Assembly: GCA_934364985.1 (NCBI GenBank) | Contig: CAKRMU010000004.1 | Span: 1-64,000 of the forward strand | Direction of reading: 5' to 3' | Length of the DNA stretch: 64,000 bases | From: an uncultured Porphyromonas sp. | GTDB lineage: Bacteria; Bacteroidota; Bacteroidia; Bacteroidales; Porphyromonadaceae | Shown: positions 52,771 to 61,861 of the stretch, piece by piece | How the letters are laid out: each line of letters opens with the position of its first letter | Position numbering within the stretch: the stretch's first letter is position 1 | Translations under genes and position numbers: made by a program | The notes under the pieces: model-generated | Database searches by the model: none | The model's input: only the letters and a program-made list of their open reading frames with translations | What the model was told of the DNA's origin: nothing

Positions 52771-52858
52771 TGAATACCGGGTATTCGGGTTAGTGAATAT
52801 AGGGAATTCGTCTCAGCGAATATCCTATATTTGCCTCGGCGAATATAGGATATCGTCT
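52771..52858. repeat. Dispersed ~23-bp tandem repeat cluster F
   Basis: Four well-matched units lie in the 413-nt gap between the receptor-like gene and the permease gene. The cores are TGAATACCGGGTATTCG, TGAATATAGGGAATTCG, CGAATATCCTATATTTG and CGAATATAGGATATCG. Spacers such as GGTTAG, TCTCAG and CCTCGG give a 23-nt period. This copy shows the consensus best. Confidence 0.88.
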
Positions 52859-53020
52859 TTCTATTGAGTATGTGATTCATCCTCAATGATATAATTGATA
52901 AAGGTAATTCTCGTAGATAGACCTTGCTATTGAGGCACTATTTAGACGTTGTTCTTACCTCAGAAGCAGCTGCAAATTTCCCTAAGTGGATTTCTTTTTA
53001 GAATACTGGGAGCTTTTGTT

Positions 53021-53028
53021 TATCTTTG
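53021..53028 (+). promoter_or_regulatory. -7 element of the FtsX-type permease gene
   Basis: TATCTTTG matches the consensus and lies 42 nt before the start codon; the -33 element is weak. Confidence 0.5.
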
Positions 53029-53070
53029 CCCTATTGATTGTTATTGCAGGATTTTGGGGGATTGTGATGT

Positions 53071-54312
53071 ATGACTTTTGAGAAGCTTTTAGCGGGGAAA
53101 TTTATTTTCCGAGAGGATGGTTCATTGCGACCAGTAGTGCGTATCTCTACTTATGGTATCGCACTCGGTGTGATGATAGTTATACTCTCCATCTTTATTG
53201 TACGAGGCTTTAAGCGAGAAGTAGAGCAGAAAATCAATGGTTTTGTGGGGACTGTTAGGATCTCTAATCCTGCTAATAATTACGATCAATATTCCTTGCC
53301 TCTGAAAGTTGCCCCTGCAGCTTTTAATCAAATTGATAGTGTCTCTCGCTCTTTATATCCTGAGGCTCGGACTTCTACTTTTATCGATCAAATGGCATTA
53401 GTTAAGTCCGACTCTAACTTTTGTTCAGTGGTGGCTCATGGGGTGGGTAGTAGGTCTGACCTTGATTTTTTTGAGCAGTATTTGGTAGCGGGACGTTTGC
53501 CGAATATTGAAGAGCATACCGAGGTACTTTTACCACGTAAGATAGCACAGAAACTGGGTATATCTTTGGGAGATGATTTCATTACCTATTACTTATTAGG
53601 AGAGCAAGTCAGGGTGAGAAAATATAATATTGTGGGCATAGTGGATACTGGTTTCGACAGTTATGATGAGCACATCGCCGTTATGGGGATAGGCGGTCTT
53701 CAGAGAGTTAATGGCTGGCAACAGGATGAGGTAGGTGGTGTAACCGTGACAATTAATGAGCGTAAGGGGGCCGGTCATCTCTATGAGGCACTATTTAATG
53801 TTTTGGCAGAGCGTAATGAGGAGAAGGGTGAGCGGTATGCGATGTTTACTGTAGAGGAACTTAATTACAACTATTTTGGGTGGCTCGATCTCCTTGATGC
53901 GAATGTCCTCCTTATCTTAATCCTTATGGTCTCCGTCGCCGTGATGACCATTGTCACGGGCATTGTGGTGCTCATCTTAGAGAAAGTACGAGCTATTGCT
54001 ACACTTAAGGCTCTGGGACAGCATACGGCGTCCATACGAAGGGTTTTCTTATATGTGGCATCTCGTATCATCTTGTGGGGGCTAATCATTGGCGATTGTT
54101 TGGCATTGCTTTTGGCTTGGGTGCAAAAGCAATGGCATTTGATTCCACTTGATGCGAGTCAATATTACATGAGCTACGTGCCTATTTCTATTGATTTCGT
54201 TTGGTTGCTCTTGACTAATTTAGGGGTGTTTGTCATTGTACTTCTTTTCACCCTACTCCCCACAAGTATCATTAGCGGTATTACCCCATCAAAAAGCCTT
54301 AGGTTCGAGTAA
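53071..54312 (+). CDS. FtsX/LolE-type ABC transporter permease
   Basis: The 413-residue protein has one N-terminal membrane segment (~27-48) and a ~220-residue periplasmic domain. Three C-terminal membrane segments (around 270-295, 325-350 and 370-395) make the FtsX fold. The cytoplasmic loop KVRAIATLKALGQ is typical of LolC/LolE-like permeases that extract lipoproteins from the inner membrane. The ATPase partner is not adjacent. In Bacteroidetes such permeases are often encoded apart from LolD. The exact substrate is inferred. Confidence 0.85.
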   Translation: MTFEKLLAGKFIFREDGSLRPVVRISTYGIALGVMIVILSIFIVRGFKREVEQKINGFVGTVRISNPANNYDQYSLPLKVAPAAFNQIDSVSRSLYPEARTSTFIDQMALVKSDSNFCSVVAHGVGSRSDLDFFEQYLVAGRLPNIEEHTEVLLPRKIAQKLGISLGDDFITYYLLGEQVRVRKYNIVGIVDTGFDSYDEHIAVMGIGGLQRVNGWQQDEVGGVTVTINERKGAGHLYEALFNVLAERNEEKGERYAMFTVEELNYNYFGWLDLLDANVLLILILMVSVAVMTIVTGIVVLILEKVRAIATLKALGQHTASIRRVFLYVASRIILWGLIIGDCLALLLAWVQKQWHLIPLDASQYYMSYVPISIDFVWLLLTNLGVFVIVLLFTLLPTSIISGITPSKSLRFE

Positions 54313-54330
54313 CCCAGTGGAGGACTTGCG

Positions 54331-56655
54331 TCAGAACGGATATCCGATAGCCAAATGGTAAACCAGTGGAAATCGGGCCCCAAAGGTGTTGAAATATCGT
54401 GAGTCTTCGCTTGTAGGATAGTGTAGCCCTAAACCAACATCAAAACGAAGCACTAAATAGTTGAGGTCATAGCGAATGCCCAATCCGGTGCCTAAAGCTA
54501 CATCTCTTAGGAAGTCTTTTGCCGTAAGTACACCCTCGGGTCTATTCTCATCAGGACGCATTAACCACACATTCCCAGCGTCGATAAAAGTAGCTAATTC
54601 AAGCGACCCGATGACTTTATACCTCAGCTCAAGGTTCCCCTCAAATCGTATGTCACCGGTCCTATCCATAAAACTAAGAGGATTCTCATCTTGAGGAGTG
54701 TAGCTACCTGGCCCTATAGAACGGACATTGAAGCCTCGGATGCTATTCGCACCGCCAGCATAAAACTGCTCGGTATAGGGTACCACTTGCATATTACCAT
54801 AGCTATAGACGGCACCAGCGTACACCCTTGTCGCTATTTGCAATCTTTGGGAAAAACGATAACTATATCGGATTTCAAGAGTTCCTTTTACGAATTGGGC
54901 AAATGGAGCACCTAAGAAATTCTTTGGGGTATTGCTTCTCTTTTTACTCCCGAGATAAAAGAGCGATAGCACATTCCCCGCCTCTGCCAAATATAGCTGT
55001 AGACTGAGGTTGTGATTGCTATTAGGCCGATTTAATTCGTACCCAAAGAGGTAATTAGCTTGTGGTATAAACTGATTCCGAAAAGATAGTCCCAAGATTG
55101 GATTTTTCTCAATCGCTTCCTCAAAACGAGGGGTTTTGCTCATCAGGTGGTTGTAACTAAGACTGAGAAGAGTAATGGTATGGCGGGTGTAGTCATTAGG
55201 TTGTAGCCTATACGATAAGTCTGTCCCAAACTGTGCTTGTCTGTAAAAACTACCTCTGTTTAGAATAGTCCCATTGAGGGCAATTTGGGTAGACGTGGGG
55301 TAGGAGGGCACTTTATTTCTGAGAAATGGCATCATAAGCCTTGGAAATGTAAGGGATGTCGTGAGTCCCAATTCGTAACTATTGATATCCCAACTATTGC
55401 CTTTCTGGTTGTGCTTCGTCTCCCATTCATAGCTTCCCCGAGCCGTAACTGTGAGAAGCTCTCCTCCCCTAAAAATATTCTTTCTATTTACAGAGAAGTT
55501 GGCACCAGGTCCCACCTGATTATTGCTTTTGAATCGAAATAATCCCTCTAATTCTGTCGCATAAGGTTTGTCTAACTGCGAATTTATAGTAACATCTAAA
55601 AGGTTATGAGTACTGTCACTTTGGTTACTTGGAGCAAATGAAATATCAGTGTACGCAAACGAATTAAGCTCTGCCATCGCTCGGAGGGTATTCATTTGGT
55701 CGTTATAGCTATATAAAGAATCTATCCTTATCTTTGTACGGGGACGAAGCACAGAGAGCCTAACGGGAGACTTTTTATTGTATCTATACAGCACGTCCTC
55801 TACCATAACGCTATCTGTGAGTGGACTATTAACGCCATCGCGAACGTTATAGGTGATGCTGCCGATGTACCAAGGCTTGAATGCTTCTGGTAGCATTTTT
55901 TCAGAGAGAAGGACCCTTAGTTGTACTTTCCCTGGCTTTTGAATGGTATCGGCTTCGTATACTATATGATTGGGCTGAAAGTAATAGTAGCCTTGAGTAC
56001 GTAGGTGATCACTGAGCCGTTTTCGCTCATTCTCTAAGAGCAATACTCCAAAAGGCTCACCCTTTTGTAACAATGATTGCTCGGGGCTACATAGCTCATC
56101 AATGTATGGAAGTGGTATGTCAGAAATTTGGTATTCAACGCTATCTATTACGTGAGGGTGACCCATGGTAACACTGTAAGCCGTTTTCGCACGCACAGAG
56201 TCTTTCCCCATAACAACCACATTAGGTGTGACCGTGCTATGGAAGTAGCCATACTCTGCCAAGATTTGCTGAGCTATGGTAGCTCTAAGTGAGGGGTTGA
56301 CATCAGAGATAAGGATAGGCGTCTCTCCTAAAGTCTTGTATAACCATCTCCCAAAAAAGTCTTTAGAATGTGCATAGTGGGCATTAATGTAAAATGGATA
56401 GCTCACTGGCAACCGCACAGATGCAGATGAAAGAAAACTATTATTGGGCTTATAGCTGAGGACATCCTCCATATCCTTACGAGCTAATTTGCTATTGTCA
56501 AGATATGTCTCATCCTTATTTTCGTAGGTGATCTTTTTGATCCCAGCATAAAATAACTCCCCCTCTGGGATATATTTTGCTACCGAACAACTCCCTACAA
56601 GAAGTACGATAGTAATGAGGAGTAATGGTGTAATACTATAATGCTTCAGTCTCAT
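54331..56655 (-). CDS. tamL: TamL, lipoprotein-type Omp85 translocation and assembly protein
   Basis: This is a 774-residue Omp85 protein. It has a lipoprotein signal (Cys23 in LLVGSCSVAKYIPEGELFY), POTRA-like repeats in the N-terminal half and a C-terminal surface-antigen barrel. The family motif RGF is in GGANSIRGFNVRSIGPG, and it ends with HLAIGYPF (C-terminal Phe). Lipidated TamA variants (TamL) paired with TamB are a known Bacteroidetes feature. It overlaps tamB by 4 nt, so the two are translationally coupled. TamL-TamB help place outer-membrane proteins and lipids. Confidence 0.9.
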   Translation of the reverse strand: MRLKHYSITPLLLITIVLLVGSCSVAKYIPEGELFYAGIKKITYENKDETYLDNSKLARKDMEDVLSYKPNNSFLSSASVRLPVSYPFYINAHYAHSKDFFGRWLYKTLGETPILISDVNPSLRATIAQQILAEYGYFHSTVTPNVVVMGKDSVRAKTAYSVTMGHPHVIDSVEYQISDIPLPYIDELCSPEQSLLQKGEPFGVLLLENERKRLSDHLRTQGYYYFQPNHIVYEADTIQKPGKVQLRVLLSEKMLPEAFKPWYIGSITYNVRDGVNSPLTDSVMVEDVLYRYNKKSPVRLSVLRPRTKIRIDSLYSYNDQMNTLRAMAELNSFAYTDISFAPSNQSDSTHNLLDVTINSQLDKPYATELEGLFRFKSNNQVGPGANFSVNRKNIFRGGELLTVTARGSYEWETKHNQKGNSWDINSYELGLTTSLTFPRLMMPFLRNKVPSYPTSTQIALNGTILNRGSFYRQAQFGTDLSYRLQPNDYTRHTITLLSLSYNHLMSKTPRFEEAIEKNPILGLSFRNQFIPQANYLFGYELNRPNSNHNLSLQLYLAEAGNVLSLFYLGSKKRSNTPKNFLGAPFAQFVKGTLEIRYSYRFSQRLQIATRVYAGAVYSYGNMQVVPYTEQFYAGGANSIRGFNVRSIGPGSYTPQDENPLSFMDRTGDIRFEGNLELRYKVIGSLELATFIDAGNVWLMRPDENRPEGVLTAKDFLRDVALGTGLGIRYDLNYLVLRFDVGLGLHYPTSEDSRYFNTFGARFPLVYHLAIGYPF

Positions 56656-59600
56656 TTAACAATCTCTTCGTTGGCGTTATCTTGCTCTTTGCTTTTCACA
56701 GCTGGGTCAATTTTCCATATCGCAGGAGGGACAGGCTCTTTCGACCTTAGAGGATTGGAAAGCTTGAATAACTCTCTCAATTTATTAAGCTTCCGGTGGA
56801 CGACATACCCGATGCCTGTCTCCACAACTTCTCCATCTAATAAATTCTCGAAATTCTTATTATGGAAAAGCCGGAGATAATGTGTGCCAGCCTGATCTAA
56901 CTGATAGTCAAGTGACATATTGTCTATAAACGTTTGCTGAAGCCCAATAGCCGCTGCTCCCGTTAGCATCTTTCCTCCCACCTTTAAACTGATCCTATTG
57001 TTGAGGAATCTCTTAGTAATGCTGTACGAATAGTTAGTCCCCTGCCCATAGGCATTCGTTCCATCAGAAATTCCAAAGTTAATCTCCGCGTTGAGGGCTT
57101 CACCGGCAAGCGAATTGATTTGGTTGGCAAAGAAAGATGAGATAGCACTATTAACGTCAAAGCCTTTCGCATTTTCTATACCACCACTTCCGAAATAATG
57201 CCCTGTCGCTAATAGCATTATGGACTGTTTATTTTGCTCTTCAGGGCTTAGCTCAGCAAGGGTATTCTTCATCGCTAAATCTTGTGGAGCTTCTGTCTCA
57301 AAGCGTAATTTAAGGTCGTCAAGTGAATTCTCGGCAATAGCACTTACGAGGAAATCAATCTGCTTTGTCTGCTCTCCAGGGAGCGTTACATTTGAGCGTA
57401 CGGTTGACGTAGCTTTGACATTAATATCAGGCTCCATTAGGATTCCATTCCACGATATACTGCTACCATTCTGGATTGTGAAGCGACGTGATAGGTAGGT
57501 AAATGCCATTTGGGCATCGCCTTTTTGGATATTGTATGTGCCGTTGAGGGTAATTGTGCCATATGGAGGTATACCAAGATTGAAGTCTCCTCCACCTTGT
57601 AGTCTAATCATATTGCTACCTGCTTTGTTGAGAATAGCAGTAATCTGTGTGGCAGGATCAATATGAACAGCTAAGCGAATATCCATACCACCTAAAGATA
57701 AACTATCCACTGCATTCCTCTTCTTAGCGAATAGAGTGTCTGCGAAGTCTGTAAATGTGACTAATTGTTCGTAGCCATTACGTGAATGCAACTCCTCATT
57801 TTGTGACTGATAGGTGACGTCAGTATCTCCATTAATATCAATACGACCATTTAGCGAAAAGGCACTTATTGGTCCTTTTATCCTGATATCGGTATTGGTA
57901 TTAAGTCTACCATACAGCATCGACTCTCCTGTTTTTTGTGAATCGAGGAGTAAAACATTATTGCCCATAATCCTGATATCAGTGGGTATATTTTCGGTAA
58001 GGATAAGATGCCCATTTGTAACAAGACGACTATTATTTGCCGTTAGCCCAAAGTCTCGTAGCCATACCTTGCTCTCCTTTATTTCCAATCGGTTGCTATC
58101 AATTAGGTAAGTCTCGTTGACGATAGGGCTAAACACATTTGCGTCCTTTAGCTGTAGCCAACCATTGATGAGTCCGGTGGAGGCTTCTGCAATCGGCTTT
58201 GACGTGTCGTAATTGCTCAGTTCGGTAAAAAGCATTCCGCTTAGCCGGGCGTATTTTTCTGGGATAAAGGGGTTAGCTCTTACAAGAGGAAGGTCATGAG
58301 CCATTATCTGATACCTTGCTTTTTCATCTCCTTTAGGAGCGAAGCCATTCACGTAAGCCACCTCTTCGTTATTCAGTAGAAGGTTGGCACGGAGGAGACT
58401 TCCCATATCGTTATCTACAGCAGAAGCTTTTATCTCTATCGTACCAATCTCTTTTTTGTTGTACCTAAAGTCGTCTACATTTAGCTGAGCTGTCAGCTCG
58501 CCTGTCTTATCCTCGACTTGGAGCCAATCGGCTGTGGCATTGACTAAACCCGAAAGGTCGGGCATCATAGGTATTCTATCGAGAAGCCCTAATTGGAAAT
58601 CCTGTACCTCCGCTCTCAGCAAATGTCCACGATCGCTTGGTAGATCTTTGACGGATATTCTTGCCCCCGTGTCTGAGGAAAGGGCAAGATTCGCTTTTAT
58701 CTTATTCCTATCAGTGTGGGGTAAAGTAATGTAATCGTCATTAAGGACATTAAAAGTATTGTATGCCACTACAATGGGGTCAGGGGTGAAACCAAAAGTG
58801 AGATCGCCATTGGGCCTATTGAATAATTCAAGACCCATTTGTATGAATTTATCAGAATGCGAATCTGTCCAATCAACATAAACTTCACTACGTTGTACAT
58901 TAGATGTTAGTGAGAGCATGATGTCAAAGGCTTCTTGATTACGGAAATGCTCTTTATGGACTGTACTAACGGCGGTAAAGAATGATGAGTCTTGCCGAAG
59001 TATTAAGTCGATATTATCAATTCGGAATGTATCGGCTTGAAAAGTGGTCACTACACCAAGACCTTCAAGCCCTTCCCCAGGTTTCGTCTTTAGGTCAAAT
59101 AATATGGAGGTTGCCCCGATACGATGTTCGTCAAAGTACGTTCGGAGGACATTATCTCGTCCCATTTTTAGACTGACTTCCATATTTGGGTAATACTCAA
59201 TCCATGGTGCCATATTGACTTGACCCAATGAGTCAGAGAGACTTTTTGTGGCCTCCTCGATTACTTTATTTATTCTATGAGTGAAGTCTTTTAGCCCATT
59301 CTTTGCATCGAATCTCAAAGAGAGGTCACCTGAAGCGACTTCCGCAGAGAGCAGAGAGTCTGTAGACAATGCTTTGATATAGGTATTTCGAGGGTGAAGA
59401 ATGCCCTTATCAGTCACAAGAATAAAGTTTTCCACTTCACCTTGGAAGTCATAATACTCCTGCAAATCACTCCTTATATTGCTACGGAGTTCCATTTTGC
59501 CTGATTCTAATATAGGTACTGTTAGCCCTAATTGACTCGGTATGATTGTATCTACAAGTATATTAATACTACCCTCGAGGCTCTTTTGCTTCAGGACTAT

Positions 59601-61463
59601 ATCGCTCTGGGCGATGATTTTAAGGGCATCATTATCGGCACTGAGGGCTGCATATAATTGGTTTTCTTGTAGCTGAGATACGAGCATCACATCCTTAAGA
59701 GAATATGCTTTGTATCCTATTGAGTCGATGTCGAGATAGAGATTGGCTTCGGTCTTATCGCTGAAAAGATCAGTCCCTTTTCCTTGGATATTGAGGGATG
59801 CACTTATAGGACCTATTGAATCCTTAGGTAAGAATGCTTGTAGCGAAAGTTCCTGCAAGATGATGTCGGCAGAATACTTTTGTAGAGTGGGGTAGTAGAC
59901 GGCTTTTGCATCCAGAGTTCCACCTCTTTGTAGGTCCTTTAATAAGATGTCTGCAGATGCCATTCGGGGGGAGTAATGGGCACTACCCTTGGCACTCAAG
60001 CCACTCGGGATAGTCCACGAGGGTTCTTTCCCTCCTCCATCCTTATCCATCAAGTGGTTAAGTGTCTTCATCGTCTCCTCGGCTGTTGTCATTACGAAGT
60101 AAGCATCAATATTCCTTTGCTTATCCATTATTTGCCGAGCTTTGCCCTTAAGTTCGATATTTGCGATATCGGTTTTGTGCAACTTTAAGGCATATGCTAA
60201 TTCGCCCTCCATCATACCTTTGGCACTAATATCTACCGAAATTAGTTCGTCAGGAAGCCCATTAATATTTCCAATAAATCGCCTTATTTCCATGGGGTTA
60301 ACCTCACCCGATAGATGCAAGTCTGCCATCCCGATGCTGTCGGGTAGCCATTTATTAAAAGGCAGGTCGGCATCACTATAAATGTGTGACTGTGGCATCG
60401 CCAGCTTGAAGTCTTTAAGTCTCAGCCGTGACATGTCCTTTTTAATCTTAAAAGAAGCGTCATTCACTAAGATTGTATCTGCCACTTTGAAATGGAGTGC
60501 GTGGATATTACCCACAATATCATCAGGACCAGCATACCGCACATCGCTACCCGAAAGATACGCGTACCAAGGCATCGGAAGCATTTCTATAGGTTCACCT
60601 AAAGCCGTAGCCCCAGCTTCAATGTCGATTTTTTTAGCACTATATGACTTTTCGCTAAGGTTAACTTCAACCCCTTTCAAGTGACTTTGACGGATGTAAG
60701 TTGCTATTTCAGTGCTGTCAGGATAGAGCCAAATGTCAGCTGAAACATTCTCTAAATCACCGCGATGTAGGGAGATAATCATTTGCGAGGGGTCAGACGG
60801 CTTGGGCTCGGATACTGTGTCCGTTAGAATATCTATGCACACATCAGTATCCTTAAGGTGCAATTGGCTCGCATCAATACTGAGTGTGGATTGATCCAAA
60901 AACATCCTATCCAGACCCATTTTTCCGATAGTACCGGCAATTCGGATTGAGTCATTACTCAGTGAAAAATCCACTTGAGCATCCTCTAAAAGCACACCCG
61001 AGATAGGGACTTCTTCGCCACGGATAAGAGGCATAATGCTCACATCGGTCGTGAACAATGCAACTTCCGCCATCTTTCTCCCTGTCTTAAGGTCGGTTGC
61101 CTTTACGTTTTCCAATTTTAATTTGAGGGGGAAAGCCACGCGGATATATCCCACCTCAAGCTTGATCTGAGCGGTTTTAGCCAGTTTTTCAGATAGGGAT
61201 CCTACTACCCATTGCTGTACCTTAGGAATGTATAGGAGGACAGTAAAGAGAGCGAGCAATGCCACAAGGCTGAGGACGATACCCATTATCCATTTGATAA
61301 GACGTCCCCACCACGCCTTTTTTTTAGGCGGTAGGGGAGTACCTGTTGTCGGTGCTTTTGTGGACTTGTTATTTGCAATATCACCACCTGGAGTAGCCTC
61401 ATCAAATGGAGCTACCTCAGTATTTTCGGAAGTGACACTGGTCTTATCGTTCTTTTTAGTCAT
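56652..61463 (-). CDS. tamB: TamB-like translocation/assembly module protein (DUF490)
   Basis: The 1603-residue protein has an N-terminal cytoplasmic stretch rich in Thr and Lys and a membrane anchor at ~54-79. A very long repetitive beta-rich periplasmic part follows, and the C-terminal DUF490/TamB domain occupies the last ~350 residues (TLNGTYNIQKGDAQMAFTY, IMLLATGHYFGSG). TamB spans the periplasm as a hydrophobic groove and partners an Omp85 protein. A TAAATTTG -7-like element lies ~112 nt upstream on the minus strand (61576-61583) without a clear -33. Confidence 0.93.
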   Translation of the reverse strand: MTKKNDKTSVTSENTEVAPFDEATPGGDIANNKSTKAPTTGTPLPPKKKAWWGRLIKWIMGIVLSLVALLALFTVLLYIPKVQQWVVGSLSEKLAKTAQIKLEVGYIRVAFPLKLKLENVKATDLKTGRKMAEVALFTTDVSIMPLIRGEEVPISGVLLEDAQVDFSLSNDSIRIAGTIGKMGLDRMFLDQSTLSIDASQLHLKDTDVCIDILTDTVSEPKPSDPSQMIISLHRGDLENVSADIWLYPDSTEIATYIRQSHLKGVEVNLSEKSYSAKKIDIEAGATALGEPIEMLPMPWYAYLSGSDVRYAGPDDIVGNIHALHFKVADTILVNDASFKIKKDMSRLRLKDFKLAMPQSHIYSDADLPFNKWLPDSIGMADLHLSGEVNPMEIRRFIGNINGLPDELISVDISAKGMMEGELAYALKLHKTDIANIELKGKARQIMDKQRNIDAYFVMTTAEETMKTLNHLMDKDGGGKEPSWTIPSGLSAKGSAHYSPRMASADILLKDLQRGGTLDAKAVYYPTLQKYSADIILQELSLQAFLPKDSIGPISASLNIQGKGTDLFSDKTEANLYLDIDSIGYKAYSLKDVMLVSQLQENQLYAALSADNDALKIIAQSDIVLKQKSLEGSINILVDTIIPSQLGLTVPILESGKMELRSNIRSDLQEYYDFQGEVENFILVTDKGILHPRNTYIKALSTDSLLSAEVASGDLSLRFDAKNGLKDFTHRINKVIEEATKSLSDSLGQVNMAPWIEYYPNMEVSLKMGRDNVLRTYFDEHRIGATSILFDLKTKPGEGLEGLGVVTTFQADTFRIDNIDLILRQDSSFFTAVSTVHKEHFRNQEAFDIMLSLTSNVQRSEVYVDWTDSHSDKFIQMGLELFNRPNGDLTFGFTPDPIVVAYNTFNVLNDDYITLPHTDRNKIKANLALSSDTGARISVKDLPSDRGHLLRAEVQDFQLGLLDRIPMMPDLSGLVNATADWLQVEDKTGELTAQLNVDDFRYNKKEIGTIEIKASAVDNDMGSLLRANLLLNNEEVAYVNGFAPKGDEKARYQIMAHDLPLVRANPFIPEKYARLSGMLFTELSNYDTSKPIAEASTGLINGWLQLKDANVFSPIVNETYLIDSNRLEIKESKVWLRDFGLTANNSRLVTNGHLILTENIPTDIRIMGNNVLLLDSQKTGESMLYGRLNTNTDIRIKGPISAFSLNGRIDINGDTDVTYQSQNEELHSRNGYEQLVTFTDFADTLFAKKRNAVDSLSLGGMDIRLAVHIDPATQITAILNKAGSNMIRLQGGGDFNLGIPPYGTITLNGTYNIQKGDAQMAFTYLSRRFTIQNGSSISWNGILMEPDINVKATSTVRSNVTLPGEQTKQIDFLVSAIAENSLDDLKLRFETEAPQDLAMKNTLAELSPEEQNKQSIMLLATGHYFGSGGIENAKGFDVNSAISSFFANQINSLAGEALNAEINFGISDGTNAYGQGTNYSYSITKRFLNNRISLKVGGKMLTGAAAIGLQQTFIDNMSLDYQLDQAGTHYLRLFHNKNFENLLDGEVVETGIGYVVHRKLNKLRELFKLSNPLRSKEPVPPAIWKIDPAVKSKEQDNANEEIVK

Positions 61464-61676
61464 AAATAGGAGTAACTGGTCCTCCTGTGTCGTTATTGCT
61501 CACTTTATAACGGGACTTACTCATAACCCACTACGAGAAATAATGTAGTCCGTTGCAACCCCTCCCTATATCTTGCAAATTTAATAATATTTCCTGAAAT
61601 CTATAGGGGCTTTTTTGACATCATTCAGATACCCCTATAGTTATGCATACTAACGCGTTCATGACCAGTCTCATGG

Positions 61677-61770
61677 AGGATATCCTAAATGCGTTTTGCC
61701 TAATATAGGGAATTCGCCCGAGATAATACCAGGTATTTGTCTTTACGAATTCCAAGTATCCTTTGAGAGC
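61677..61770. repeat. Dispersed ~23-bp tandem repeat cluster G
   Basis: About four units lie in the 398-nt gap between tamB and the threonine dehydrogenase gene. The cores are GGATATCCTAAATGCG, CTAATATAGGGAATTCG, ATAATACCAGGTATTTG and CGAATTCCAAGTATCC. Spacers such as TTTTGC, CCCGAG and TCTTTA keep the 22-24-nt period. No gene is visible in the rest of the gap. Confidence 0.82.
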
Positions 61771-61799
61771 TATATTGTATAATGAAAATAGGATTACAC

Positions 61800-61838
61800 A
61801 AAAAAGCTCCGAAGTGATCGGGAGGATCTCTTCGGAGC
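61800..61838 (-). terminator. Terminator of the threonine dehydrogenase gene
   Basis: On the minus strand GCTCCGAAG and CTTCGGAGC form a perfect 9-bp stem with a 15-nt loop, followed by a run of six or more T. It begins ~24 nt after the stop codon. Confidence 0.88.
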
Positions 61839-61861
61839 CAATGTATCAAAGAAAGTCGTGA

